A stretch of DNA of 58,055 nt from Phycisphaerae bacterium. Lineage in GTDB: Bacteria; Planctomycetota; Phycisphaerae; UBA1845; JAFGLZ01. The stretch is from assembly GCA_016927755.1 (NCBI GenBank), contig JAFGLZ010000181.1, positions 1 to 58,055 of the forward strand, read 5' to 3'. The notes below the pieces were generated by a model that did no database searches, had not been told where the DNA came from, and worked only from the letters and a program-made list of their open reading frames with translations. Shown here piece after piece: positions 45,552-54,844 of the stretch. Numbering within the stretch: the stretch's first letter is position 1; the number at the start of each line of letters is the position of its first letter. Made by a program: the position numbers and the translations under genes.

Positions 45552-45570
45552 GGACTTCAGTTCCCGAGCC
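45525..45570 (+). repeat. 46-bp direct repeat, copy 1
   Basis: Begins TGGGGTCAGAGCGCA; 42 of 46 bases match the copy at 49543 in the same orientation. It overlaps the 3' end of the TetR gene and supplies its stop codon. Similar sequences accompany REP-associated transposase targets in some genomes by recollection; no transposase is present here. Confidence 0.85.
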
Positions 45571-45786
45571 AAACCTCTCTCCATCCCAGTGCAGAACCGC
45601 CACCTCCACCCCGCCTGCCCAACGCCCGATGTCGCCCCCGCTTCACAGGCAATCCAAAGCGGCGCCAAGCCGAGAGCCGAGCCGTCAGGCCTCAAAACGA
45701 GATTGCGGAAAGCAACAGCGAACGCTAAACTTTCCATATGCCCTGTTCAGCCGCGTAGTCCCACCCTTTCCAGTGCGGAGGTTCCC

Positions 45787-46753
45787 ATGTATCCGAAGCC
45801 GATTGGCTGTGCGCTCATCCTGCTTGCCTGCGTAGCGGCGACCATGGGCCAAAGCGAGCCAGAGAGCAATCGTGCGGCATCCCCGGCGAGCGCGTTGCCC
45901 GCATCGCACCTCGAGGCAAAGGCGCTCTTGGAGCGCGTGCTCGACGAGCGGGACAAGATACGCAGTGGTTACTTCGTCGTCACCAGGCGCACGCTGCCTA
46001 AGCCAAACGCTCCCGATCCTCGCCGCCGCGCAAACAGTGACAATGCTGAAATCCACATCTACATCGACGGTGCATTGCATCGGACCGACTGGCGCTATCT
46101 TGAACGGCCCAACGAGCAATGGAGCTCCGCCGTCGTGCTCGAACGCATCGGCTTGCAGTGTTCTGGCGACCCCGGCGGACGGATCCAGGCCTATGTCGTG
46201 GCAAGGCATGTCGCACAGAACTCCTCGATCGACCTAAGGTGCATCGGACTCATGCCCAACCTGCTAGTCAAGAGGCCCTTGCGAGAGAGACGAACTGATG
46301 CCTCCTGACGCCCGATTCTCCATGGCGGAACGGGAGATCATCGACGGTCATTCAACGGTCGCTGTTGAGATCGCCTTCCCGACCAAGCCGGATTTGGGCC
46401 GCAAAGTCTGGATAGCACCGCAACAGAATTACTCCGTCGTCAAGTACGAGCTGTGGAGCAAGGAATCCGACTCTGGTGCCGCAGGCGAGATCAAGATCCA
46501 GCAAACCAATGGCGGGATGTGGTTTCCTTGCCAGGAGGTCTGACGCGAGAGGCGCAAGGGGCAAGTCGTCAAAGAGGTGTCCCACACTGTTACCAAGGCC
46601 GAGATCAACACCGAGATCCAGCCAGAGACGTTCACGTTCGAGGGCATGGGCGCAAAGGCAGGCGCCAGAATCATGGACAATAGACAAGACAGTCCGACAC
46701 GCGGCAAGCAGATCGGCGAAGTCGGCTCGACCGACCCATCGAGCCTCCCCTAG
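45787..46753 (+). pseudogene. Secreted lipoprotein-sorting-like protein gene, frameshifted and interrupted
   Basis: Signal peptide (MYPKPIGCALILLACVAATMG) with GGAGG upstream. The first frame runs 45787-46308 (173 codons). The next frame, open from 46268, continues with sequence of the same character (REIIDGHSTVAVEIAFP, RKVWIAPQQNYSVVKYEL), so the true reading must shift at the GAGAGAGA run near 46283-46291. That frame then hits TGA at 46541-46543 but continues in phase to 46753 with EINTEIQPETFTFEGMG, a typical end for planctomycete lipoprotein-carrier-like proteins. Two lesions make this a pseudogene, unless the run varies or the assembly is wrong. Confidence 0.7.
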
Positions 46754-47259
46754 GCCGACAACAAGCGAGCCGGGTTGACTTCGAGCACAAGAGAGGACCC
46801 TAAGACCGCGATATGCTGCGGTATGCGTAAACCCGGTGAGTCCGGGGCCAGAGCCTGTGGTCAGAACGCCGTGAGCAATCCCGCGCGGGCTCTGATTGCC
46901 CTTTGCTGCCGGGGATATGGGGATCGACCCGATGGATGAAAAGTCTTTCATGCCGAATTCACAGCGCTTTCATCCCACGGCCCCATCATTCTGGAAGCCA
47001 AGGATCGGGGTCTGATCCTTGCATGTCCTCCACTACTCGTGCCCGGGCCTATCACCTTCATGGCCCGGAAACACTGGGTCTGTCCGTTCCAACAATGGAC
47101 AGAAGCCAAGCCTAAGTCTGAGAGATGGCAGCTTGTAGTATGGCGCTGCGCTGCCAGGGCGATTCAAAGATTTCTCTCGGATGAAGGAGTGGGCTTCTGT
47201 TAGCATATCTCGCGGCAGAATCTTGCGGAGTGCCTTCCGCGCAGTAGGAGCCTTCTGTC
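46754..47259. other. Intergenic stretch with two REP-like hairpins
   Basis: No gene seen. CAAGGATC (46999-47006) pairs with GATCCTTG (47014-47021) around a GGGGTCT loop. CCGGGCC (47043-47049) pairs with GGCCCGG (47062-47068). The first loop shares GGGGTC with the 46-bp direct repeats. Confidence 0.5.
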
Positions 47260-48805
47260 ATGAGAGACTTCAGGTTCCCAGCGCTCGTCCTGTCGCTCAC
47301 GGTGGCCTTGCTGACGGCGGGTTGCATGCCGCAGCTTGCTCCCGATCCCAAAAGCAAGAGCCGGTTGTTCTTCCCATACGTGCGCAACGACACGAAGTAC
47401 ACGAGCTGGGTCAACGTCTTCAACCGTTCGACGTATTGGACGCCTGCGCTGGTCAGATACCGGAACCCGGCAGGGAGCATCGTTGCCGAGGAGCCCAGGC
47501 TGATGGGACCGCACGAGACGTTGCGCCTCAACCGGAGCAGCTTCACGGGCAGCGTCGAGATCGAGGCCTGGGCCGAATACGCGGCCCTACAGGGCAACCT
47601 GGAAATGCGTGAAAACGCCGGCAAGGGAGTCGCCCTCTCCGAGAAGGCAACCAACGACTACATCTGGTTCTGGCACCTGGGCGTCAAGGATGAAGGTCCC
47701 GGCAAGTCCCGCGGCACGATCGTCACGGCCAACCAGCGGAACGACGTCCCCATCTACGTGGAATACGCCATCCTCCAGGACCTGCCGGACGGCGCGTCTT
47801 GCCCGAACTCATTCGAGGTCAAGATTCCACCGGGCGGACTGCATATGTTCCAACCCTACGACAAGTTCCCCGATGTGGCCACCGGCGAAGAGACTATCTT
47901 CGTCGGCGCAAACACCGGACCCAATCGATCCGGCCAGGCAGAACTGGCATTCACCGGAACCGTGTTCCAGGAGACGCCCACGGACATCGCCCTGACGAAC
48001 TACAAGAACACGAACCTGCTCTACTGGAACAAAGGCTCGACCCCCGCGACGCAGGAGAACCAAATCTACTTCGCCGATGTTCAAGACGACGGCGTCAGCC
48101 GCACGGACCGGATCTACGTCAAGACCAACGAGGCAAGCGGCAAGACACACGCCTTTCCCATCCACTTCTATGACGAGGCCGGGACGGAGATCCTCACGCT
48201 CCATCCCCCGCTGTCCCTCGTCGAGACGTTCGACGATTTCGGGTCGTACAAGGTTTTGCGCCCCATGCAGGACTTCCTGGGCAAAGCCTTCAAGGGAAGC
48301 GTCTGGATCGAATCGCCGCATCCGCTCAAGGGAGCCGTCCGTCGAGTATCGCCGGGCAAGTGGACCGATTTGTGTGACGCCTCCCCCGCCAGCTCGAAGG
48401 TGACGTGCTGCGTTCCCTACGTCACCAGCAACGACGCCAACTGGGTCTATCAGATCGTTCTGTTCTATCCCGCCAGTATTTACACCCCCCCCGAACCCGT
48501 TGCTGGACCTCCCACCGCCGATCCAGTTCGGCGGGTCGGGCCAAGACCTTCCCAGCTCCATCGACGGGACGGTCCTCCTGAAGTTCCGCGACACTACCGG
48601 CATGCTCGTCGGTTGGCTCGCGGTGGCGATGAAGGCCAACGAGACGAAGTACCTTCGGATCGACAGCATCGCGAATACCTGCTTCAAAGCGCCCTTCGAG
48701 GGCAGCGTCGAGCTCACACCGCACGTCGTCACGCTGCTCGAGGTGTGGAACGAGAACAGTCAATGCCACGGTTCAACCGGCACCTGGTCCAGCGGCCAGT
48801 CCTAG
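47260..48805 (+). pseudogene. Large lipoprotein gene broken by a frameshift in a C8 run
   Basis: Signal and lipobox VALLTAGC at the start, AGGAG upstream. Frame 1 gives about 408 sensible residues (SWVNVFNRSTYW, VEYAILQDLPDG, IYFADVQDDGVSRTDRIYV) to 48484, after which it turns Arg/Pro-rich. The frame beginning PLLDLPPPIQFGG continues with ordinary protein (VGWLAVAMKANETKYLRI) to 48805. Seven C in the run 48485-48492 instead of eight would join them into one chain of about 510 residues. Frame 1 alone would run to 48894. No family recognised; envelope role likely. Confidence 0.7.
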
Positions 48806-49075
48806 CAGGCCGCTGGACAACGAGCCTGGGGGCGGGTTCCATCTGCTCCCGGTCGTCTTCGGAGTTGTCGAGCGGAATGAAATGGCCCGTGTGACTCTCA
48901 GCCAGCGGCGCAAGCGACCAGAACGTTGGTCCGTCATCAGTGAACCAGGCTCGGGCCATCACCCGAGCGGGCCCCCTCGACCCTTGCCAGGAGGGAGTAT
49001 CTGTTGAGACAAGTTGCTGTTTCGCCGAGCGCCAAGCCGGCGACAAGCTTCCCTTGCGTATGAGGAGGAAAAGAC

Positions 49076-49534
49076 ATGTATCGCGAACTCAGAGGATTGT
49101 ACGTTGGAGCAGCATTGCTGGGCGGCCTTGCGGTCCTGATCACACTGGGTGCCCCCGGGTGCATCCTCGGCCCCCTGCCCACAGTCCTGCTCGCTAAAGA
49201 TTTCCGATTGGACGTTGCATGGACACATCCGGATCCTCCGCCGGAAGGATCGGATCCAAACCTAGGTATGGATAGGTTCGATGCGTCGTTCAAGCCAACC
49301 GCCGTCGGGAAGGTAATCCGTGTCACGGCCTCCAGCACCAAGCTCGACACCCGCGTCGGAATGAAGGTCACGGATGGGGACGACAATACGGTAATCTACG
49401 TCCTCAACATGGACAGCAGCACCACCGCCGAGGCCTTCACAAGCACGAGCACCAATGAGCACAACGTCGTCGTGTGGGAGCTCGTCAACCCTGGCGGGAA
49501 ATCATACGGGATACTTGTGACAGAAGATCCATAG
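49076..49534 (+). CDS. Small secreted lipoprotein
   Basis: 152 residues; signal with lipobox-like LGAPGC near residue 29, then a beta-rich domain (VIRVTASSTKLDTRVGMKV, NTVIYVLNMDSSTTAEAF). GAGGAGG precedes the ATG. No family recognised. Intact, unlike the two secreted-protein genes before it. Ends 8 nt before the second 46-bp repeat. Confidence 0.65.
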   Translation: MYRELRGLYVGAALLGGLAVLITLGAPGCILGPLPTVLLAKDFRLDVAWTHPDPPPEGSDPNLGMDRFDASFKPTAVGKVIRVTASSTKLDTRVGMKVTDGDDNTVIYVLNMDSSTTAEAFTSTSTNEHNVVVWELVNPGGKSYGILVTEDP

Positions 49535-49542
49535 GCGGCGTT

Positions 49543-49588
49543 TGGGGTCAGAGCGCAGTTAGTCATTAAGGACGGCAGTTCCCGAGCC
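49543..49588 (+). repeat. 46-bp direct repeat, copy 2
   Basis: Same orientation as the copy at 45525, four mismatches in 46 (positions 16, 23, 32 and 33). Together they bracket a 4.0-kb segment of secreted-protein genes. Confidence 0.85.
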
Positions 49589-49662
49589 GAACATCCCCTC
49601 GGCCCCAGCATGGGACCGACACCTTCGGCGCGACTGATCCGCATGAAGACAGGCCCCCTCCG

Positions 49663-49794
49663 TCACTCCCCCACCCCCGTCACAACCCCCCGCGCCACCT
49701 CCGCCCCCATCGCCCCCTCCACCGCAAGAACCAACCCCAACCCAACCACAATCGCGGCAACCACGCCCCGCAACCCACCCATGACCTCGACCAT
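49663..49794 (-). CDS. 43-residue membrane peptide
   Basis: MVEVMGGLRGVVAAIVVGLG onward: one strongly hydrophobic helix (about 8-26) and a Gly/Val-rich tail ending GVVTGVGE. GGAGG with a 7-nt gap precedes the ATG, which is what makes this short reading believable among overlapping Gly/Val-rich frames. No family recognised. A single-span peptide could be a type I toxin-like or accessory subunit, but nothing proves it. Confidence 0.45.
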   Translation of the reverse strand: MVEVMGGLRGVVAAIVVGLGLVLAVEGAMGAEVARGVVTGVGE

Positions 49795-50179
49795 AACCGG
49801 GCCTCCAAGCCTCCCCCCAAACCGACGTCATGCTATAGACCGCAAATCACCACGACAACCGAGGGCTAAGCCGCCCGCGGGAATGCATGAACAGATCGCC
49901 AAGAGTGGGTGCCCCATCGCTTCAGCGGTGGGGGACTCGAATTCGGGCCGGGAATTGCGTTCCCAATGGATGAAGCCATGAGCCATGCATCGAAGGGTGT
50001 CGATGAGCACACTGTCCGTTCATCGCCTCGGCACGCGTAGAGGCGCAGAGGCCAGAATGGCGAGCGTCCCCGCGAGCCGAAACCACCGAAAGGTCGCTCC
50101 CACGAAACGTGCAACACTCCTTGAGCTTCCACCGGACGCTCTGTTCTGCTAGAAGTCTTCCCAACACAGGAGGCAGGGC
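49795..50179. other. Intergenic stretch with a REP-like palindrome
   Basis: No gene seen. CCCCATCGC (49912-49920) pairs with GCGGTGGGG (49925-49933) around a TTCA loop, nine pairs including one G-T, a typical REP-style hairpin. Confidence 0.5.
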
Positions 50180-52114
50180 ATGCGCGGAGGAACCTTTATG
50201 ACTCGCACTTCAGTGTTCGTCGCGTTCATCGCTTCGACCGCGGGCGTCCGAGCGGACGTCCAATTCGATCCTGTCAAGACGGCGGACGGCCTTCACGTGC
50301 GGCTCGTCGACGGCAAGAAGATCCTTCTCTCGCCCATCGACGCGAACTCTGGCCTGATCGTCATCCAGCCGACCGGCACGACGCCCGTGCGGTACGCCGA
50401 GACCAACCAGAAAGACGGCGTGACCACGCTGACGGGAGGCAAGGCGACGGGCCTGTCGCTCTCCGAGACCTGGAAGCAGATCAACCCGAATCTCATCGAG
50501 CGAGCCGTCAGTGTCACCGCGCACTCCGACCAGCGGCACTACCTCGAGCTGGGTTGGAGAGCGGCGACAACGGGCGACTTCTATTCCTTCACCGGCAGGG
50601 AACCCGCAACGAAGGCCTACAGCCCCGGCTGCGCGGGTCCGGAGTTCAAGCAGGATTCCCGCCAGACGTTTCCCATGCTCGGCTACCGGGTCGACGACAG
50701 GTTCTTCGGCCTTATCGGCGACACGCCGGGGCTGTGGGAGAATCGTTGTTTCATGACGTTCGACGTCGACAAGCGCCGGCTGTCGCTCACGACGGGGGAC
50801 GGTTCGGCCCGGCGCGTGATTTCGATCCCGCGGGGCGTCGACGCTACCAGCGTCTACCGCGCCGCATTCGACGGTTGGCAGCACATCGAAATCGGCCAGA
50901 CGCAGACGTACAAGACATGGATCTTCGACTCGCCCGCGAAATCGCTCTACGACGTTCAGCTCGCCGCGCATATCGCCCTGGCCAACGCGAAGGGCTTCAA
51001 CCGATCGGGCCTGGAGGCCATCCTGCGGAACACGTCTTATCTCCTGCTGCGCCGGAACCTGCTGCGTCCCGAGAGCGACTACATCTTCATCTCCGGAACC
51101 GGCTACGGCTGGAAACAGTGGGTCAGCGACGGATTCTGGATGAGCCGCGGGCTCGACGATCCGAGGTACGACGCCGAAGCCCAGGCGGCCGTCTTCTATG
51201 AACGCGTTGACTACGAGGACAACGCCCAGTACTACCTGATCTGGTCGATGATCGTCAAGAAGGCCGGCGGCGATATCGACCCCCGGACGGTCAGACGAGC
51301 CTACGAGTTCATCCGCAAGCACGAGGTCGACGGGCTCTACGTCCCGCCCCGACTCACGTCCGACCGCGCCTGCATGAAGACGTATCACGATCAGCTTCCG
51401 TACGATGACGATGACGCGCCGTCCTCCAACCAAGGCTTCCATTGCGGCGCCCTGCTGGCCGCTCGCGAGTTGGGCTTCAAGGTGACCGACGCGGAGATCG
51501 ACAAGGCGATCGCCGGCTACGCGCGAATGTTCAACACGACCGGCGGCTACTTCGCCACGAGCCTCAAGCAGCAGCAACACGTCGGCCAAGACGCCCTCTA
51601 CGGCGAAGTCCTGACGTACGCCGTCTTCGGCCGCAAGCTCCTGCCCGACGACATGGTGCGAAAGCACCTCGAGACCACGATGAAAATCCAGACCCCCTAC
51701 GGCATGCGGGTCATTTCCAAGCCCAACGGCGACCTGCTCGACGGCCACAGCGGCGCCTACGTCTTCGGCGGCTCGTGGTTCCTCAACGACGCGGCGAACT
51801 ACCTCGATGGCCTGATTCACGGCATGGATCCGAACTGGGTCGACGACAAGCTGCTCTGGCGACTGGAAAAGGAGCTCGCCTGGATGCCCGCCTTCCATGA
51901 ATCGTTAAACACGAAGACCGGCAAGCCTTACGGCCATCACCTGTACTCGTGGAACTCCGGCTTCTGGTGGCTGCGACGGGAAGTGCGGGCGAAGCTAGGC
52001 ATGACCGGCCCCGACCCGTTGGAACCGCGGCTGGACAAGCTTCTGGGCATCACCAAACACAACAACCAACTCGCCCTCGACCCCTCCTCGGCCACATTGC
52101 GCCCAAAGGAGTAG
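50180..52114 (+). CDS. Secreted six-hairpin-glycosidase-like protein
   Basis: 644 residues with N-terminal signal (FVAFIASTAGVRA). N-terminal beta part (about 25-255), then an alpha-helical barrel-like part: GLEAILRNTSYLLLRRNLL, ISGTGYGWKQWVSDGFWMSRG, SSNQGFHCGALLAARELG, VGQDALYGEVLTYAVFG and HHLYSWNSGFWWLRREV. The repeated helix pairs with W/G/D-rich loops fit an (alpha/alpha)6 glycosidase or lyase. AGGAGG seven bases upstream of 50180 sets the start. Likely polysaccharide degradation outside the cytosol; family not assignable. Confidence 0.72.
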   Translation: MRGGTFMTRTSVFVAFIASTAGVRADVQFDPVKTADGLHVRLVDGKKILLSPIDANSGLIVIQPTGTTPVRYAETNQKDGVTTLTGGKATGLSLSETWKQINPNLIERAVSVTAHSDQRHYLELGWRAATTGDFYSFTGREPATKAYSPGCAGPEFKQDSRQTFPMLGYRVDDRFFGLIGDTPGLWENRCFMTFDVDKRRLSLTTGDGSARRVISIPRGVDATSVYRAAFDGWQHIEIGQTQTYKTWIFDSPAKSLYDVQLAAHIALANAKGFNRSGLEAILRNTSYLLLRRNLLRPESDYIFISGTGYGWKQWVSDGFWMSRGLDDPRYDAEAQAAVFYERVDYEDNAQYYLIWSMIVKKAGGDIDPRTVRRAYEFIRKHEVDGLYVPPRLTSDRACMKTYHDQLPYDDDDAPSSNQGFHCGALLAARELGFKVTDAEIDKAIAGYARMFNTTGGYFATSLKQQQHVGQDALYGEVLTYAVFGRKLLPDDMVRKHLETTMKIQTPYGMRVISKPNGDLLDGHSGAYVFGGSWFLNDAANYLDGLIHGMDPNWVDDKLLWRLEKELAWMPAFHESLNTKTGKPYGHHLYSWNSGFWWLRREVRAKLGMTGPDPLEPRLDKLLGITKHNNQLALDPSSATLRPKE

Positions 52115-52121
52115 CACCGAG

Positions 52122-52148
52122 CAGGAAGGTCAGGAAGGTCAGGAAGGG
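52122..52148 (+). repeat. Short 9-bp tandem repeat
   Basis: CAGGAAGGT three times in a row, the last ending in G instead of T, just after the stop of the preceding gene. No function suggested. Confidence 0.7.
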
Positions 52149-52277
52149 GGGGAAGGGTTGTCGGGGCGCCGCCCTTCTTGCAACGCCATGCGGCGCGTGA
52201 GCGCGCCTACAATCTCAGCGCGAAGCCCCCGCACCCCGACACCTCGCCCTTCGCGCTGCCCACTCCCCCTAGCACCC

Positions 52278-52592
52278 CTACCTGGGCTTGAGTTTGTCTA
52301 TTTCTTCCTCCACCTCCTCGGCACCTTCTGCGTAGAACTTCTCCTCGTCGGGTGCAAGGTGCTTGAGCAGGCGAAGGAACTCCCCGGCGTGGACTCGCTC
52401 TTCGTCGGCGATATCCACAAGCACGTCTTTGGCCAGCTCATCGTCGATCGATTCTGCAAGCTGCATGTAGAGCTGGATGGCCTCGTACTCGGCCGCGATC
52501 ATGTAGCGAATGGCCCTGATCAGCTCCTCCTTCGTCAGCTTTCGGTCCGATGCGTTTCCAGAGAAGGGACTGGCAAATTCCGGCATGGGCAT
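52278..52592 (-). CDS. Small ferritin-like protein (encapsulin-cargo/rubrerythrin-like type)
   Basis: 104 residues. Two-helix ferritin-like half-bundle: EELIRAIRYMIAAEYEAIQL and VLVDIADEERVHAGEFLRLL give Glu...Glu-x-x-His iron ligands. By recollection, proteins with the PF...RKLTKEELIRAIR start occur beside or fused to encapsulins in thermophiles and clostridia. It likely oxidises and stores iron as a dimer or higher ring. AAGGAG precedes the ATG. No encapsulin gene lies in the window. Confidence 0.8.
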   Translation of the reverse strand: MPMPEFASPFSGNASDRKLTKEELIRAIRYMIAAEYEAIQLYMQLAESIDDELAKDVLVDIADEERVHAGEFLRLLKHLAPDEEKFYAEGAEEVEEEIDKLKPR

Positions 52593-52628
52593 TGCTCCTT
52601 CACTAACGGCTTTGCTCGGCCAAGGTAC

Positions 52629-52919
52629 CTATCCAAAAACGAACCGCGCGCCGGTCATACACTCGACGCACTCGTGTGACAAGCACTGCCACAACCGCAT
52701 CGTTGCCGTTCGGCCGGTGCAATGAGCTGGACCGAGGATTTGCACTCCCCGATGCGTCAGCGCCTTGACGGTGCGCGCGATTCTCTCATCCGATGCTCGA
52801 ACCAGGTGCATCCCAACCAATACGGCATGGAGATGCTCCTGCCCCGTCAACGTTGCGATGTAATCGATGGTGCTGACCAGACCGGCATGAGCGCGCCCAA
52901 GAAAGACGACGATGATCAC
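52629..52919 (-). pseudogene. C-terminal fragment of an MBL-fold hydrolase (DHPS-like)
   Basis: 96 residues opening at GTG. The sequence RAHAGLVSTIDYIATLTG, AVLVGMHL and ILGPAHCTG corresponds to the last third of the MBL-fold family around the dihydropterin phosphate synthase-like hydrolases. The N-terminal HxHxDH metal site is missing and the frame is closed upstream by TGA. A remnant rather than a working enzyme. Confidence 0.65.
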
Positions 52920-53164
52920 TGAGAATCACCTTGCTTTGCGCCACCGGTGGCCTTGTCCGTAAACACACCTTCGGCAACGGCGCGAAACGTGCCGCCTTGC
53001 GTGACCTCGGCCCTGAGAATGTAGTACGACGGTGACTCATGAAGTAGTGACGCCCACGCGTCGGCCTGCATGTCCACCGAGACCGGATGGCGGAATTGGA
53101 TTGCGAGTCTCGTCGTTACGCCCTGGTACCCGACCTCAGCTTCCGTAGGCCGCCACTGCGTCAC
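52916..53164 (-). pseudogene. C-terminal fragment of a hotdog-fold thioesterase
   Basis: 82 codons from a GTG inside the end of the NifX-like gene. TTRLAIQFRHPVSVD and TFRAVAEGVFTDK look like the last two strands of PaaI-type thioesterases (normally about 140 residues); the helix and catalytic Asp/Glu half are missing. It overlaps the MBL fragment by 4 nt. Probably decayed. Confidence 0.5.
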
Positions 53165-53444
53165 GGACCTTGCCCGTGGCTTCCGAAAAGCGAATCCCCG
53201 CGGCGGTCAACGCTTGCTGTGCGTTCGGGCCAAGCTTTCCGGCCAGGACGACCTCAGCCTTGCGCTTCGTAATCTCCTGCACCGCCGCGGGCCCCGCGCC
53301 GCCCGCCATGCTGGCCGCCGGGTTGGAGAAGGCCTCGAAGCGAAGCGTCTCAGCGTCCACGATCAAGAAGTATTGGGCGCGACCGAACTGCTCAGACACC
53401 TGTGCGTCCAAGGAACCACCGGTCGCGGCAACCGCGATAATCAT
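53136..53444 (-). CDS. NifX/NifB-type dinitrogenase cofactor-binding domain protein
   Basis: 102 residues: MIIAVAATGGSLDAQVSEQF, YFLIVDAETLRFEAF, GAGPAAVQEI and EVVLAGKLGPNAQQAL, the single-domain NifX/NafY-like family (Nitro_FeMo-Co). Outside nitrogen fixation these are common in anaerobes with ATPases of the Mrp type and may carry Fe-S or metal clusters. Start 53444 has GGGGAG seven bases upstream. A degraded second copy of its C-terminus lies near 54200. Confidence 0.85.
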   Translation of the reverse strand: MIIAVAATGGSLDAQVSEQFGRAQYFLIVDAETLRFEAFSNPAASMAGGAGPAAVQEITKRKAEVVLAGKLGPNAQQALTAAGIRFSEATGKVRDAVAAYGS

Positions 53445-53497
53445 GGGCATTCTCCCCAAAGCCCGAACAACCCTCGCCTGTTTGTTTCCGTACCAGT

Positions 53498-54031
53498 CTA
53501 TCCGTTGGTCGGAAGTCGTTCGCCGGGCTCCAGCACCGTCCAGTCCCCCTGATCCAGGTCCAACTGCGGGGACAGCAACGCGGCCGAGGGATTGACCCTG
53601 AACTGCTTGGGCTTCTCTGGGCCCACCAGCACAACAGGGCCGCCGAAAGCGTAAGCAAATTCCTCAATCGTCCGCCCGGCAAAGCGAATTCCGAAATCGC
53701 GGTAGGGCAGGACGAGCACCTGGTATTCTTGATCCATCAAGCAGCGATGTAATTCAGCATCCGCGAGGCCTTGGCAGATACGAAAGCCAACGTTCGTGAA
53801 GTCCCCAAGCCGCGAATCGTAGTACTCACGCACCCGGCGGTCAAGGGAATCGATCTCGTGGGGCGCCAGTTGCGGTACATCAGGCTCGTCCCAGGTCGGA
53901 CCGGGCACATAAAAAACCTTCAACCCGTGGCTGGCCGACCGGGCTACCGAGAGGGCATACTCGAACGCCCAGTCGCCTTGCCGCGAGAACTCCGCACAGA
54001 ATCCAATATCGTTCACGCCAATTGTGACCAT
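53498..54031 (-). CDS. Universal stress protein-like Rossmann protein
   Basis: 177 residues. N-terminus VTIGVNDIGFCAEFSRQGDW plus WAFEYALSVARS and LKVFYVPGP resemble the first half of Usp-type alpha/beta domains; EYQVLVLPYRDFGIR and GGPVVLVGPEKP fit the last strands. The usual GxxGxxxxG ATP loop is not obvious. AAGGAG seven bases before ATG 54031. Upstream of the NifX-like gene with a 53-nt gap, so co-transcribed. Binding partner unknown. Confidence 0.6.
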   Translation of the reverse strand: MVTIGVNDIGFCAEFSRQGDWAFEYALSVARSASHGLKVFYVPGPTWDEPDVPQLAPHEIDSLDRRVREYYDSRLGDFTNVGFRICQGLADAELHRCLMDQEYQVLVLPYRDFGIRFAGRTIEEFAYAFGGPVVLVGPEKPKQFRVNPSAALLSPQLDLDQGDWTVLEPGERLPTNG

Positions 54032-54179
54032 GGGACGACTCCTTGGCCTAGCCGAGGGCGACCGCGACCGCCCCTGATTGCATCTCGTGACATCGCATTC
54101 TCGCCAATCGTGTCCCGACGCAGCGCCACGCGAGCGCTCGTGTCTCCCGTTCGAGAGCACGCATCGCCTCCGCTGAAAG

Positions 54180-54305
54180 CCGTATGCAACCTGTCACTGC
54201 ATCACGTACTTTGCCGCTGGCCTCCGCGTAACGACTCCTGCAGGCGTCAGAGCTTGCTGGGCCTTTGGTCATCTTCTCACCGTACGTGATATTGTCAAGC
54301 AGCAT
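54180..54305 (-). pseudogene. Remnant of a second NifX-like C-terminus
   Basis: KMTKGPASSDACRSRY then AEASGKVRDAVTGC mirrors the end of the intact NifX-like protein (GPNAQQAL..., EATGKVRDAV). Only about 30 residues are recognisable, without start or partner domains, so a decayed duplicate. Confidence 0.55.
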
Positions 54306-54422
54306 GCCAGCTTCGCCTTGATGACGCGTGCAATGGCAAAGGTCTGCGCAAGAACGGCCAAGTCATGGCCCTGGGTCCTTCGGCTGAACGTGAGACGCTG
54401 CGTAATCCTCTCGACTGAGTCT

Positions 54423-54632
54423 CTAGCTGACTCCGGTGACTAGCTCCTTGTTGGTGATGGCTTTGCTGTCCAGGGCAGCTTGGATGAGGCGGTCGAAGAG
54501 ATTGGCCTCGAGCCACCGGCGGTTCGCTCGATCGTTGATTTCGGCCAGGTAGTCGTCCAGATGCTTCGGCGAGACACCGTGGTTACCGCTCTTGGCACGC
54601 CCGCCGTTTCTGGTTGCCGAGGGGAACCGCAC
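54423..54632 (-). pseudogene. C-terminal remnant of an IS1595-type transposase
   Basis: The stretch GVSPKHLDDYLAEINDRANRR followed by NLFDRLIQAAL resembles the end of IS1595/ISXO2-type transposases (normally near 300 residues). The catalytic part and insertion-sequence ends are not visible. It marks past mobile-element activity in this decayed region. Confidence 0.55.
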
Positions 54633-54844
54633 GTGCTATGCGGCGTGACCTGCGCGCCATGGGGCCCGGCGTCAGACAACGCCTCGGAGTCGTCCCGCCC
54701 CGCAGCCCATGGCAATGCGATCCATCACTCCAGTACCGACGGTTGAGCGCATCGCCTGATGGGTCGATGTTGGACGTGTGGAAGTGCGATATCGAGCGAT
54801 GCGGCGTGGCCTTGTATGAGGCAGCGCGATATGATGGAAGTGCC

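Noticed and set aside
49912..49933. Palindrome considered as a rho-independent terminator
   Set aside because: No T tract on either strand and more than 300 nt from the nearest upstream stop; a REP-like hairpin fits better.
49906..49980. GGACTCGAATTCGGGCC considered as the T-arm of a tRNA
   Set aside because: No acceptor, D or anticodon stems can be paired around it.
52122..52148. Three tandem 9-bp units considered as a CRISPR-like array
   Set aside because: No spacers and units too short; a simple tandem repeat.
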